Positions 45,768-57,689 of a stretch of 64,000 bases of DNA are shown here, in pieces. The first letter of the stretch is position 1. Every line of letters begins with the position of its first letter. The position numbers and the translations under genes are program-made. Below the pieces are notes generated by a model. The model saw only the letters and a list, made by a program, of their open reading frames with translations, ran no database searches and was not told where the DNA came from. This DNA comes from Humulus lupulus (lineage: Eukaryota; Streptophyta; Magnoliopsida; Rosales; Cannabaceae), in assembly GCF_963169125.1 (NCBI RefSeq), contig NC_084795.1:260395042-260459041 (forward strand), written 5' to 3'.

Positions 45768-48700
45768 CTATGTAAGTATACTCCATCCACGTTCAGATAG
45801 TGCCACATTTACCCCATGGGCAGCTTCTGCAGTGTCATTAAGAGGAGGATAGCTCCAGCTTTGGGACATCTATGAACAAAATCAAAAAAAATGTTTAAAT
45901 TTCGAACGAGACAATGATAAAACATCTGAAATAACTTACATGATAAGTAACTTAAATAACATCGCTTATTACAGGTCACATTGTAAATGCTAATCATTAA
46001 CCAATAACACAAGCGACCCCTGTCACACAAGATATGCAGCATGGGAAAAAACAAATATAGTTCAACTCGTGTTCTAACAAAGAAAATTCAGTCATTTAAA
46101 AGCAACCATAAATATATTCATTTTATTTGATAAAACCTGATCGTAGAAAAGCTTCCTATTTGAATAAACTAGAATTGCACTGAACCATTCATTCTGCAAA
46201 GGATGCATGGTTCATTTAAGGATTGAAGCTAAAGAGAGTTATTTAGATCCATCCTTTCCCATTGATAGATCTAGAAAAAATAAGCAGGTCTAACAATTTT
46301 TTTCAAAAGAAAATTCACTAAAATTTCAGATCCGTAAATTAGCAACATATAAAAGAAAAATAAAATAACCAATGACTTACATCCTCTTTCCCGGTCAATG
46401 GTCGAGCCGCTCCTCGTTCCTGTAAAGACTTCTGGAACTCCGCAAACTTCCATGTACACCGTTCAGCCCCAATTACATAAACAGGCTTGCTGAGACAAAT
46501 AAAAGAACACTATCAAAATTTTATTGACATCAAGAACAGAGTTATAATTTGAGACAGCAATAGGCTCCACTCATCATCTTGTAACTTACCCTGTAGTGCA
46601 AGCCTCACTCAACATACTGACAGAATCAGCTGTGATTACAAAAGCATCAGCCCAAGCTAGATGCCCCAGGTGTGGATTTAGGCCTAAGCAGTAGCATAGA
46701 ATATAAATTAATAATCTTTACCCTAGGTATGCATGTATAAAACTATAAGAAACAAGGATGTTTGTATGCATCAAATGGCACAGTACCTTCACCATTCCAA
46801 ATGTACACTTTCGGATTAGTACTTAATTCTTTAACAAAAACTTTGGACACCTGTTAACAATCACATTCAGGAAATAAAAGTCCCCACTACATAATAAAGC
46901 CTGTAATCATAGGGGGTGCATTTGTATTATACCTTCTCAGGAGTTCGTCTAGAGAATGATATTCTCACACTTCCACAACTCGAAAGGACATTTTGTAACA
47001 TACATGCTAACTGATTAGCAAGATCAACGTCATAACGACAATTTCCTATTTAAAAAATTGTGGATCATGTCTATGGAGGGATCATTATTCAAATAAAAAG
47101 GGATACAAGATCAAACAGCGAGATGTAAACATAAATGAAGTCTAACATACAACTTTAAATATGAATAGCCTGGCATGCAACCTTATAATTATATAACTAA
47201 TGTTCTTCTTGTAGTAGTGAAGAAAGTTCTCAGGTAGAGAATATGGCTGAATCCTGGTGCTACAAACAAGCCTATAAGAATATCTTCCAGCTATCAAACA
47301 GTTTCAGGAAAAAAAAAACTATTTTCAGTATCCTGAATAAAACTCTCGTACTACATATATATTAGTAATAAAATAATGCAGCCCTTACAGTCAAATTTCT
47401 GCAAGCAGCATCAGAGAACTACAATAAAGTTAAACTCGAATGACTTAAAAAAGCCTTTACCCACACACACTCCCAAAAAAGAAAAAGAAAAAGAAGAAGA
47501 AGACAAGAAAAACCAAAAATAAAACCAAAGTTGTAGGTGTTTAAGACTGTTTAAGAAATCAAGGTGAAGTACTTTTGTGTGAAAGCTCAAAACAAAATTA
47601 AGATATATTTTCATTTATTATTGGTTAAACCATATAACTTGATCAAATATCTATCATTGATCCAAATATACTAAAAGTAGATCACCAATCTCAAGAAAAA
47701 AAATATGACATCCAATAAAATATAAGGCATAATAAATTTATAACGGCAGACTAATTACTTGAAGGGCCTCCGATGTTAACCACAACCAAAGGTTTGGGAA
47801 GCAGTGCCAACTCATCGTGCCAGGCAGAAGCAGCTTTCTTTAGTGCTGCAGAATCAGCTTGGTGAAGAGCTCCAACAGTGAGAACCTGAAATTCAAAATC
47901 CACAAACAAATGATCATCATATATACTTGCATGATGACTATAAAATTAATCTAAAACTAGACTAGGCATTTAGCTCTTCTATCAAAGATACCCACCACAT
48001 TCCTACCAGGTGGTTCACGTGGAGTAATCCACCTTCGTAAAAACCATGGAATTTGCTCCTGTCCATGAGGTGTCAATGGGTAATAATCATGACGAGGAGT
48101 TATAACCAAATCAAACCTATTCAGATGTGTCCTAGGATGTTGAATCTGAAACATAAAAGCCAAAGAAAAGAAAGTGCTTCAGATGCCCTGATAATTCCAT
48201 GCTCCTATACATCATGATCACATTGATAAAATGAGAACAAAACTAAGTCGGAAATCAAATGACTAAAGTTGCAACCTAAAAAAAGATGAACTATTGAACG
48301 ACTGACCCAACAGAATTCCAATATTATTTATTTAAAAAATAAAGTTAACAGTGAGCAAACAATAAGCCTTCGAAAAGAAAAATACATCTAGGCCCACTAA
48401 ACAGATAACAATAGCACATCAGGTCCTTGTCAGAAGCTACAAAGAAACAAATTATATAAGCACAAGTAACATATCTAAAAGAGTACAAATTGAAGCAAAA
48501 CCTGTACAACAAAAACACTTTCTGGAGCTAAACACTTTATGGTGCTTGAAATATAAATGGTATCCCTGCCAGATGCTACCACCAGCAACGGACCATCCCT
48601 GAAAAATAAAACTATCAATTATTGAAGACAAACATAAGAGCATTGCATGATATACAACACAATTCTTCAAAATCTTCTAAACAGTGGCAGCAAAATAAAC

Positions 48701-49367
48701 ATACTTATCGAAATTATCACGAGCCATATTTGCAATGTGCTTTGCATCAGCCTCTAAAATATCAGCTATGCCTGCTCTAGTCCACCATGTTCAGTATATG
48801 CAATCATTTAAAAAAAAAAATCCAAAATCATCAAACATCCAGGCTTCTTCTTTTCGTTTTTTTCAATGAAAACAGTGAGAAAAACATTACCATTTTGCCC
48901 AAACGGAAAGGGATTTACTTTGTGCCCTTTAGCCGGTATTCGAAGTCGCAAGCTTCCGTGAATCCTCATGAACAAGTACTCTAATTTTTTGTGTAGAGAA
49001 ACTGGAATCCAGTGAAGCCACTCGTTAATCCCTCCTCTAGGTCTACTAACACGCTGCACTTAATAAATAGCAATTAAAAAAAAACCACACAGACACAAAT
49101 TTCTTCAAGTTTCTACTGATCTTTGACTGGTTCGAATTCTCGTTGACAAAAATATATAAAGATTATAATAATGAAAACACTCACGTAAAGAGAATGGCGA
49201 CCTGAGAGGCCAAGACCACGAACCAAACCGATGCACTGATTCTCGGCGCCGGCGAAGCCGTTTCCTATGATAAGGGCGCGTTTTATAACGCCGTGAATTC
49301 CACGGGAGCATATCTCCAGCGAGCCCGAAATTCCGATCGTAACTTCGGGGAGCCTGATTGGCCTCAT
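45768..49367 (-). CDS. ELM1: ELM1-like mitochondrial fission protein, 11 exons, 422 aa
   Basis: ELM1 acts on the mitochondrial outer surface in plants, where it is needed to place the dynamin-related fission GTPase DRP3A. Minus-strand exons are 49185-49367, 48891-49053, 48705-48771, 48502-48598, 47996-48145, 47759-47885, 46933-47045, 46787-46850, 46590-46683, 46381-46489 and 45768-45869. All introns are GT-AG and all phases agree, giving 422 residues, near the length of Arabidopsis ELM1. Landmarks are MRPIRLPE, RALIIGNGFAGAENQCIGLV, SRPRGGINEWLHWIPVSLHK, DGPLLVVASGRDT, IQHPRTHLNRFDLVITPRHD, RRWITPREPP, CRYDVDLANQL, HLAWADAFVITADSVSMLSE and SWSYPPLNDTAEAA. The frame is open upstream of MRPIRLPE but has no ATG there, which fixes the start. 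No defect is seen. Confidence 0.95.
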
Positions 49368-49404
49368 TTGAGTAGGCTCCACCGCAAGCAACCTGCTCTG
49401 CGGT

Positions 49405-49440
49405 TTAGAGAATCTTATTCAAATTCCATGGAAATTCCAT
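49405..49440 (-). CDS. Possible 11-codon upstream ORF in the ELM1-like 5' UTR
   Basis: An ATG at 49438-49440 opens a frame of eleven codons ending in TAA at 49405-49407, 37 bases before the main ATG. A second short one begins at 49446-49448. Whether they are in the transcript depends on the start site, which is not known; if so they could lower translation. Confidence 0.35.
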   Translation of the reverse strand: MEFPWNLNKIL

Positions 49441-49505
49441 GCTTTCATCCTTCTGTTTCTAGTTGCAGTTGCACTTGCACTGTCGGAACTAGCTTTTGCG
49501 ATACT

Positions 49506-49561
49506 TGGGCCTTGGATGGGTCATTGGGCTTTACAGATGTTGAACCCAGATAAATTGGGCC
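49506..49561 (-). promoter_or_regulatory. Three Site II (TGGGCY) elements upstream of the ELM1-like gene
   Basis: TGGGCC at 49506-49511, TGGGCT at 49525-49530 and TGGGCC at 49556-49561 lie 139-194 bases upstream of the start codon. Clustered TGGGCC/T motifs bind TCP factors and are typical of plant nuclear genes for mitochondrial and housekeeping functions, which fits the product. No clear TATA box is seen. Confidence 0.6.
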
Positions 49562-49569
49562 AACCATGC

Positions 49570-49889
49570 ATAGTCTGTGCGTAACATCTTTTCTTGGGAA
49601 ATTTGATTATTGAGAGGATTTAAAAACGGAGGAAATTTAATTTTACACGAAATTTTTAATAGAGTTGGTAAAAATATGTTTTTTTTTTCAAAAAAGTTAA
49701 TCTATGAATTTTTTAAGAATTTTTATTTTTATGAGTTTATTTTCCTATATTTTTGTATAAAAATTAGTTTATGTCATAATTTTGATTATTATTTTTTTAA
49801 TTTATTTGATTTTTTATATTAATTTTATATTAAATTTTTCTTTGGTTATTTTGTTTTTTTTTTATATATATATAATATGAATTGTGTTT
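49570..49889. other. AT-rich spacer
   Basis: Long T/A runs and no feature. It separates the host gene from the degenerate end of retrotransposon H. Confidence 0.5.
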
Positions 49890-50990
49890 ATCATTTTTCA
49901 TTCTCAAGATTAGCCAAACAAACATCATAAGATTCACTGAATACCGAAAAATCATCCATAAACACCTCAAGAGTTTTCTCCACCATATTTGAAAAAATAG
50001 CCATCACACAACGTTGAAAAGTAGCGGGGCCATTGCATAACCCAAATGGCATCCTTCAGAAAGCAAATGTCTCATAAGGGCAAGTAAAGGTGGCTTTTCT
50101 TGATCTTCAGGAGCAATAGAAATTTAGTTGTAGCCTGAATACCCATCAAGAAATCAATAATACTCTTTCCCCGCTAGTTTATCAAGCATTTGATCAATAA
50201 AAGGCAGCGGAAAGTGATCTTTTCTTGTTGCCTTGTTTAGCTTTTGATAATCCATACAAACGCGCCAACCCGTCACCATTCTTGTGAGAATTAACTCATT
50301 GTTATCATTAGCTACCACTGTGACTCCACCTTTCTTAGGAACACATTGAACCGGGCTAACCTAAGAACTATCTGAAATTGGGTAAATAATACCAGCATCT
50401 AACCACTTGATCATCTCATTTTTAACCACTTTCTTCATAATGAGATTAAGCCTTCATTGTTGTTCAACAGAATTGCTACAACACTCTTCCAACAAAATCT
50501 TATGCATACAAAGTGAGGGACTTATACCCTTTATATCTACCATGGTCCAACCAATAGCCTTCTTGTATTTCTTCAACACATCAAGCAACATACTCTCTTT
50601 TTCAACCCCCAACATTGTAGAAACAATCACGGGCAAAGTCTCTTCATCTCCCAAATAAGCATACTTCAAATGACTAGGCAAAGGCTTCAATTCCAACTTT
50701 GGTGGCTCGTGAATAGATGGTTTGGAAGACTTGAAATTTCTTTCTAACAACTCCAAGGACTCAAAATTCCTTCCAAATTTAGTAAAAGGCTGCTTGGATT
50801 CCACCCATGTAACTTGGGTTTCTTCATCTTCACTCATTTCTTCAAGCTCTTCAAGTGAAATCACCCCCATTCCATCTTTACAAGTTTCTTTTTGCAATTT
50901 TTCAGCCACAATAGCATCAATCACACTCAAAGAAGAGCACTCTTCAATCTCATCCGGAAAGCTCATGGCATTGAACACATTGAAAGTCAC
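49890..50990 (-). pseudogene. Reverse transcriptase region of Athila/Tat element H
   Basis: The frame 50990-50454 gives the linker before RT (ELKPLPSHLKYAYLGDEETL, VIVSTMLGVEKE, AIGWTMVDIKGISPSLCMHK). Further left, in broken frames, are FLDGYSG near 50135, TFQRCVMAIF near 50000 and FMDDFSVF near 49960, the RT active site. The sequence is lost from about 49890, so RNase H and integrase are missing. Many stops make it dead. Confidence 0.85.
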
Positions 50991-51005
50991 TTGTTGGTCA
51001 TTTAC

Positions 51006-51494
51006 CCTCGCAGTAAGCTCTCATTTTCGGACATCAATTAAAGTCCTTCCGGTAGCAAGAAATGGTCTCCCCAAAATGATTGGAACATCTCTATCTGTTT
51101 CATAATCAAGAATAATAAAATCATCCAAAAAAATAAACCTATCAACTTGCACAAGAATATCTTCAATCTTTCCTTCCACATGTGCCATAGAGCGATCCGC
51201 TAATTGAAAAGTGATGGTGGTTGGTCTTGCTTCTCCAATTCCCAACTTCTTGAAAATAGACATGGACATCAAATTAATACTAGCCCCCAAATCACAAAGA
51301 GCTCTACCAACATCTCTACCACCAATAGAATAAGGAATTGTGAAACTGCCCGAATCTATCAACTTAGGAGGAATTTTATTCTTCAAAATAGCACTACAAC
51401 CTCCAGTCAAAGCCATCGTTTCAAATTCACCAAGTCTCCTCTTCTTTGTCAAAATTTCATTCAAAAACTTCACATAGTTGGGCATTTGTTCCAA
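51006..51494 (-). pseudogene. Protease of element H
   Basis: The minus-strand frame contains KIPPKLIDSGSFTIPYSIGG, CDLGASINLMSMSIFKKLGI (retropepsin active loop D-L-G-A), TFQLADRSMAHVEGKIEDIL and VPIILGRPFLATGRTLIDV. These are standard Athila/Tat protease features. It follows gag and precedes RT on the same strand, separated by stops. Confidence 0.85.
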
Positions 51495-51584
51495 AGCTTA
51501 TACCAGAGGTATGTTGATGTGGAGTTGCTTCAAAACATCTAGAAACCTCCGAAATTGGCCATCTTTATGTTGCTTTTGAAATCG

Positions 51585-53061
51585 TTAGGGAAATGGTGGA
51601 GGTGGCTTGTTATTTAGCTTATCTGATGCATTTTGTTGAGGAATTGCTACAGCATTTTCTTCAGGATCAGCTTTTGACATATTAGAAGTTCCAACTCTTT
51701 CTCCTTTTTCCACATTACGTTGGATTGAAGTGGGCTCATTTTTGCTCTTAGATTTTTCCTCATTCATCTCCAGATTTTTACCACTCCTCAAAAGTGACCA
51801 CCTTGCAATGCTCTTTACCATCTCTCCTTGGATTTTCGGTATCATTAGGCAAGATGCCTTTTGGTCTATTCCTCAATTCATTAGCTAGTTGCCCCATTTA
51901 AATCTCTAGATTCCTCAAAGACGCTGCTTGACTTTGAATTACTGCATCATTCTTGGTCATATACTCTTTCATCAAATTCTCCAAAATAGCTTATTTGAGA
52001 AACTTGTGGAGGAGGAGGTTGAGCTCTTGGTTGTTGTTGAGAAAACCCCAGTGGATAACTAGGCTTGTTTGGCATGGCTGCACCACTTGAACTAGCCCCT
52101 TGACCTCCCCAAGAAAAGTTTGGATGATTCCTCCAACCCGGATTGTAAGAGTTGGAATATGGATTGTTGCGGTTGGCATTTTGATTCCCCAAGTAACAAA
52201 CTGAAGCTGGATTAGAAGAAAAACTATCAAATGTATGCTCATCTCCACAAGAAACCTCCGCTACTTGGCTCATAAGAGTTGGTTGTAAGTTACCCCCCAT
52301 ACTTATGGTCTTTAAAAGGTTGGTCATAGATGAAACTTGAGCGGTCAAAGTTGTCAAAGCATCTACCTCATGAATACCTGCTACTTTCCTTCATGTTGGG
52401 GCTCTAGCATTAGACCATTGGTAATTATTGTTGGCAATTCGCTCCAAAATCTCATATGCTTCATTTTAGGACTTAGAGAGAATAGCCCCATTTGCTAAAG
52501 CATCCAAAACCATGTGTGTGGAGGCATTGAGACCATTATAAAAAGTCTCCATTTGAATGCAATGCGGAATACCATGATGTGGGCACTTCCTCAAAAACTC
52601 TTTAAATCTCTCCCAAGCATCACACACCGACCCATCCTCCAACTATCGAAAAGAAATAATCTCATTCTGAAACGTAGCATTTTTCGTTGGAGGAAAATAC
52701 TTTATCAAAAACTTCTCAGCTAGTTCATTCCACATAGTAACTGACTTGGAAGGAAGTGTATTGAGCCAAGCTCTAGCTCTGTCCCTTAGAGAAAATGGAA
52801 CAATTTAAACCTCAAGTTCTCTTTAGTAACGCCTTGCAACTTGAAGTAATCGCTCACCTCAAAAAATGAACGAAGATGGAGATGAGGATCCTCTTTAGGC
52901 AGCCCGCTAAATGGACCCACTGTCTGCAACATTTGGAACATCACAGGCTTCAACTCAAACTGAGCTGCTTGAATTTTAGGCCTAACAAAGCCAGGATTCA
53001 GCTCATTAAACATTGGAGCAGCGTACTCCCTTATGGCCCTCTCTCTATCATCAACCATAAC
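51585..53061 (-). pseudogene. gag of element H, interrupted by LTR E
   Basis: At the right end the frame starts MVDDRERAIREYAAPMFNEL, then FELKPVMFQMLQTVGPFSG and LRSFFEVSDYFKLQGV, the usual gag N-domain. The middle (52357-52786) is broken by stops. The C-part has SNSYNPGWRNHPNFSWGGQG near 52120, the Athila/Tat hallmark, and a charged tail (51845-51585). The gag frame is cut at 53061 and its more N-terminal codons resume at 63844. Confidence 0.85.
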
Positions 53062-54270
53062 TGTAACGTCCTCCTAATCCAGGACTGTTACGCTATATAC
53101 TTTAAATTATGTCAGACTTGCTAATCAAGTCATTTGGCTTAAAACGTGCAACTGTGGTTAATGACCGGGTTATGGTTAAAAATTTTGGTTAAAGGAATCG
53201 TTGACTTTTATTTAAAAAGTTTCATACATTCCTGGGATCCCAAAATATTACAACCAAATTCTTAAAGAAGCATAGGCATATCAAAATTTACATCCAGCCG
53301 ACCTAAGCAGCAAAAACAAGGCTACAACCCTAGTTCCTCTGAGATATCCTCAGCCGTGGTGGTCGAGCAGCCGCATATGTACACGCCGCCACCGAAGCTC
53401 TCCAACTCATGGCTAGTCAAGCTTTCCTTTCCCCTTACCTGCACCACAAAGCACCCGTGAGCCAAGCCTCAGCAAGAAAAGTATACATGTGCATAAACAG
53501 AACAATACAGATTCCCAGATACTGTAGAGTCCCAGAATATTTACTTAACTAGCTAGATAGTAGTAGTAGTAGTAGTAGTAGTTAGTATTAGTTTGTAGTA
53601 TGTTAGATTCCGTGGATTTTGGTTCAAGTTAGGACTTAGTAGGACACTCGTAGCAATACTTATGGATTTTATAAGTTTAACCTATAGTTTAGAAATATTA
53701 ATTATAACATAAGGTTTAATTTCTTTTAGTGGTTATGATTATTATAGTATAGTATAGGTTTATGATATTAGTAGTCTTGTTTGTGGAAAAGGGGGTGATT
53801 TCATAAGAATAAATTAATTATGATATTATTAAAAAGTGTTATGGATCGAGCCTACATAAAGCCCAAAAGCCCAATAAGATTTTGGGCTTAGTAAATTCGA
53901 AATCAGCCTAGGGAATTAGAGTTTTTTATTTTATGGTTAGTTAAGATATTTGTGGATTAGGTTGTTATTTAGATCATTAAATAGATTTTCCGTAACTTTA
54001 GGGTACTGTAACTTTCGACCTATTTTTGACCTAGTTATATTATGAATTTCGAGAAATAGTATTTCTAAAAAGTTGTAGATAATTAAATTAGCTTTCTAAC
54101 AGTATAAAGATGGTCTAAATCGAAATCCTACAACTTTAGTTATGTTTATTTTACTACAGGTGAGTTCAGAGTTACGAGATTTAGGAAGTGAGAAGTTAGG
54201 ATTCTATTTTATTTAAATTTAAATTTGGATTATAGTTAGAATGAAATTAAGTATTTTATTTTTAAATAAA

Positions 54271-54448
54271 AGAAAGTTATAGAAACTCTAGAACCTTCCA
54301 GAACCATTAAGAGCATGACACTTGTCATAATCATGTTTATTTAAGGATTTAATTATAAAAGAAAGTTCTAGAAACTCCAGAATCTTCCAGAACCACTAAG
54401 AGCATGACACTTGTCATAATCATGTTTAATTAAAGATTTAATTATTTA
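54271..54448 (+). repeat. 89-bp direct duplication, each copy with a perfect nGAAnnTTCnnGAAn motif
   Basis: Units 54271-54359 and 54360-54448 are close copies. Each contains a three-pentamer heat-shock-element pattern: GAACCTTCCAGAA at 54291-54303 and GAATCTTCCAGAA at 54380-54392. The second copy adds TTCTAGAA at 54366-54373. They lie about 85-185 bases upstream of the LTR TATA motif. Confidence 0.75.
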
Positions 54449-55038
54449 TTTAATAGGATAGTTTCACTCCTCAAACTCTATAAATAGGATCTAGTGCTCA
54501 ACCATTTTCTTTATTCTTCAAGCTGTGTTCAGAGCCTTCAAGCTGCTAGGATTTCTATAAAGTGATACACTTAGGTTTGGAGAATAAAAGCTTTATCATC
54601 TTAAGCTTTATAAACACTTGGGTAGTGAGATAAAGTGTGTTTTCGATATTGAAGTTTAGATCAGTTCTAGTTCATCCAAGGTAATATTATTCATAAGTTC
54701 TATTCTTTTTTATTCCTTAGTTTTCCTTAAGTTTCTTTCAGATCCTAACTTCTGTTTATGGTTTCGTGGTTAGGTGTTTAAGTTCTTAAACATTAAGGTT
54801 CTTGGTAAGTTTCCCTCTTTGATGGTTTAGTTTCCTTTCATCTTCTTTTATATAGATACTCATATGTTTTTATGTTGGTCTTAGGAGTGTTCCAAATCCC
54901 GTCCTTGTTCTCAAATATCCCGGTGTTGGTAAGGAAAATAGGATAGTTTCTATATGCTTATATGTTATGATATGTTGATGTTAAATATTATGTTATGATA
55001 TATGTGTATATATATATATGAATATGTTTTATGTTTCT

Positions 55039-55290
55039 AGGGGCTCATTGTTGTTAGCTAGCAAACCTCAATGTACTTTGAGGCTCATTGTTGTTAGCTA
55101 GCAAACCCCAAATGTTTTTATGTTGCTTAGGGGCTCATTGTTGCTTAGCTAGCAAACCTCAATGTATCTTGAGGCTCATTGTTGTTAGCTAGCAAACCCC
55201 AAATGTTTTTATGTTATATAGGGCTCATAGTTGCTTAGCTAGCAAACCTCAATGTATTTTGAGGCTCTTAGTTGCTTAGCTAGCAAACCC
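55039..55290 (+). repeat. Six-unit minisatellite in the Tekay solo LTR
   Basis: Units of about 42 bp read GGCTCATTGTTGTTAGCTAG then CAAACCYCAATGTNNTTTGA. The same LTR zone in the copies at 450 and 10360 holds diverged repeats with CATATGCCCA and CTAGCTAAG, so the array is an old LTR feature that keeps changing. Confidence 0.8.
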
Positions 55291-57520
55291 TAATGTTTAC
55301 CATGTATATGGGTCAGGGTTGTACTAGATGTTTTATAGTCATATGTTTATGTTTTATAGTCATATGTTTTGATATAGTCTTATGTTTATGTTTTATGTTT
55401 AATGTTTAATTGGTAGATTTTCCTTGCTGGGAATTAGGCTCATTCCTTTATTTCTAGTGTGATGCAGGAAAATGAATATGGAAGGCGGAAGGATTCTTGG
55501 TAGCTTGGCTTGTGTGTTGAGGATGAATGGAATGAGTGGACTGCGTGTCGATCGAGGATGACGTTTATTTTAGTCTTTTGAATTATGTCTCTTTTGCAGT
55601 TCCGCATTTAGTTTTTTAAACAATTGAATTAAAGTTATGTTTTATTTTTAAAAAATGGGATCTCATATTGCACATTTATGTATATCGAATATTTACTTTG
55701 GAGTTTTTTTAATAAAGTTATAAATATTTCTTATGTATGTTCTCTTCAAAGTAGTAGCTATGTCTAGTAGTTTTAATGGTCCAAGGTTTTAGAAATAGTT
55801 GGGTCATTACAGATACTTATCTAGCATGTCCAACAATAATAACCTACACATACAGTCATTCAGTTACAAACAAATCGCCATTTGACCAATTTGGGGCTGT
55901 TGCCCTGAATAGTTGACCGTAGAGCCAACCCCGGGGCCTATGCCCTAGCTATGTGACCATAGAGTCACCTGGGGCCATCGCCCTTAGCTCTGAGTAACTA
56001 GCCATAGAGCTAGCCCAACACCTTTGGTTTTTCAATGACCATAGGGTTAGCCAACGTAATAGTACGTTGCTGATTTAGACCTAAGCCTTTCGACCAACGC
56101 GTAGCGCGCTTTTGCCATCCTTGACTATTAAGTCAAGCTGTGATCCAGGTATTCAATCTTCATATCAGAAACAGATATGAATAGGCATATCCCAACAAAA
56201 CTAGTACACATGCATGTTAATCACATAACACCATCGAGTGACCGTACTCATAATACTAATCATACCTATTTAACGAGGCCTCAGGCCCTAACCACAGAAT
56301 TCATGCAACAAACATGAAACACTTAAGTAGGTATAGAATAGTCAGGTAGGATCAATCAACATGTGAAACAATATCTTAACATAAACGTTATTAGGGGCCC
56401 AAGCCCTAATCATAATTATTAATAATATTTGAGCCAAGCCCTAATCACATATAACATGTATTGGGTGCAGTTTTCTTACCTCAGGTCCGGGTATAGTGTA
56501 AAATAAGGACAACCCTCGAGCACAATCCTGATTCTGAGCCCCTAGTGATAACCTAGTCCTAACCATAATATAGGATTCCATCAATAACGAGCAATTAAAG
56601 GCTTCCAGACTGAGTCCTAGCCTTCGAGGCCTCGAATTCCACTAAACCGGGTAGTGGAATCGATCCTGAGCCCTAAGGAAAAGGTTCCCGTCATTAAAAA
56701 CTCCCCAAGGCCAAAACTGCAGGTCGTGGCAGGCCACGACCGGCCCAAGAGGGTCGCAGCGCGCCTCCCAGACAGAGGCCTCCCTGGGCCCTAGGTTCAG
56801 CTAGGTCGCGGCCCCTCAAGAACAGAGCCGCGACTTGGCCCTGCCAACCCAGATTTTCTTCAATTTTCAACAACCAAATTCAACTAAAACTATCCCAATT
56901 TCACCCCAAAACCATAATTCAATCACCACACTAGTTCTAACATCTTTCCAGTAGCAAAACCCAACAAAAATCTAGTTACTAAACTCATCAAAACACCAAT
57001 TTCAATTCTTGAGCTAGAAGGTTCAAGAACACCTCAAAGCAGCTGCAAAATCTTACATAAATAAGTTAAACAAAAGGATTAGATTGTTACCTTAGCTATG
57101 AATGATGATCCCCTAACCACAAGCTTTCCAAATCCCAATCCTAATCCCAAGCCTTCAATTCTTTGGTTTCTAGCCAAAGTCCTTCTTAATTCTTCAAAGA
57201 CTAGCTTAGGGAAGCTTAGAGAGAAAGATAGTGAGGTGAGAGAGTGAGTCGGTTCAGTGAGGAGTGTTTTTGTGTTTTTTCTTTTGTTTCCTTGGGGCTT
57301 AAGTGACTTAAGCTAACCTCGAGGCTTGGGGTACCAAAAACGTCCCCGAAGGCAAATGGTCAAATTCCCCGGTATTCCCTCCTAAACTCACTAACTTCAA
57401 ATATATCCCCAATTATTCATTCCCATTACCCGATAACCCAATTAAATGCCAAATACCCAAAATACCCCTTGACTCACCCTGTTGGGGTTTTATGCCCTAA
57501 TTAAAACCCAAATTATTTGT

Positions 57521-57689
57521 TGTTATCCAAAAAAAAAGCACGAATGACATGGCAAGTGATTCCCGGACACGTGGCTGACACTTGGCAGAACTCTGCTAGG
57601 GTATCAACCAGAAGACAAATTACAAGCAGTAGTAGCCGAAACTTACCTGCGACCAGTATGGTCGCAGGTTCCGCATGCCTCATGATATT
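57521..57689 (+). mobile_element. 5' LTR remnant of element G (start of U3 only)
   Basis: About 170 bp, nearly identical to 61092-61263, ending TTTTTATAAAG. After that the sequence jumps straight into the antisense coding region. The inverted CTGCGACCAGTATGGTCGCAGG (57648-57669) is a strong hairpin kept in both LTRs. Confidence 0.8.

Larger units (their letters stand above)
53523..55811 (+). mobile_element. Solo Tekay-like LTR inside LTR E
   Basis: It begins TGTAGAGTCCC and ends GGGTCATTACA with perfect GATAC duplications (53518-53522; 55812-55816). It is 2289 bp, longer than its relatives at 450 and 10360, partly because of duplications. A plus-strand TATA motif CTCTATAAATAGG lies near 54476. 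It also has an (AGT)n microsatellite (53562-53583), an 89-bp duplication with heat-shock-element-like triplets and a six-unit GGCTCATTGTTGTTAGCTAG array. Confidence 0.9.

Noticed and set aside
49368..49391. Upstream extension of the ELM1-like protein by eight codons
   Set aside because: The frame is open but the first codon is TTG, not ATG, and the family starts at MRPIRLPE.
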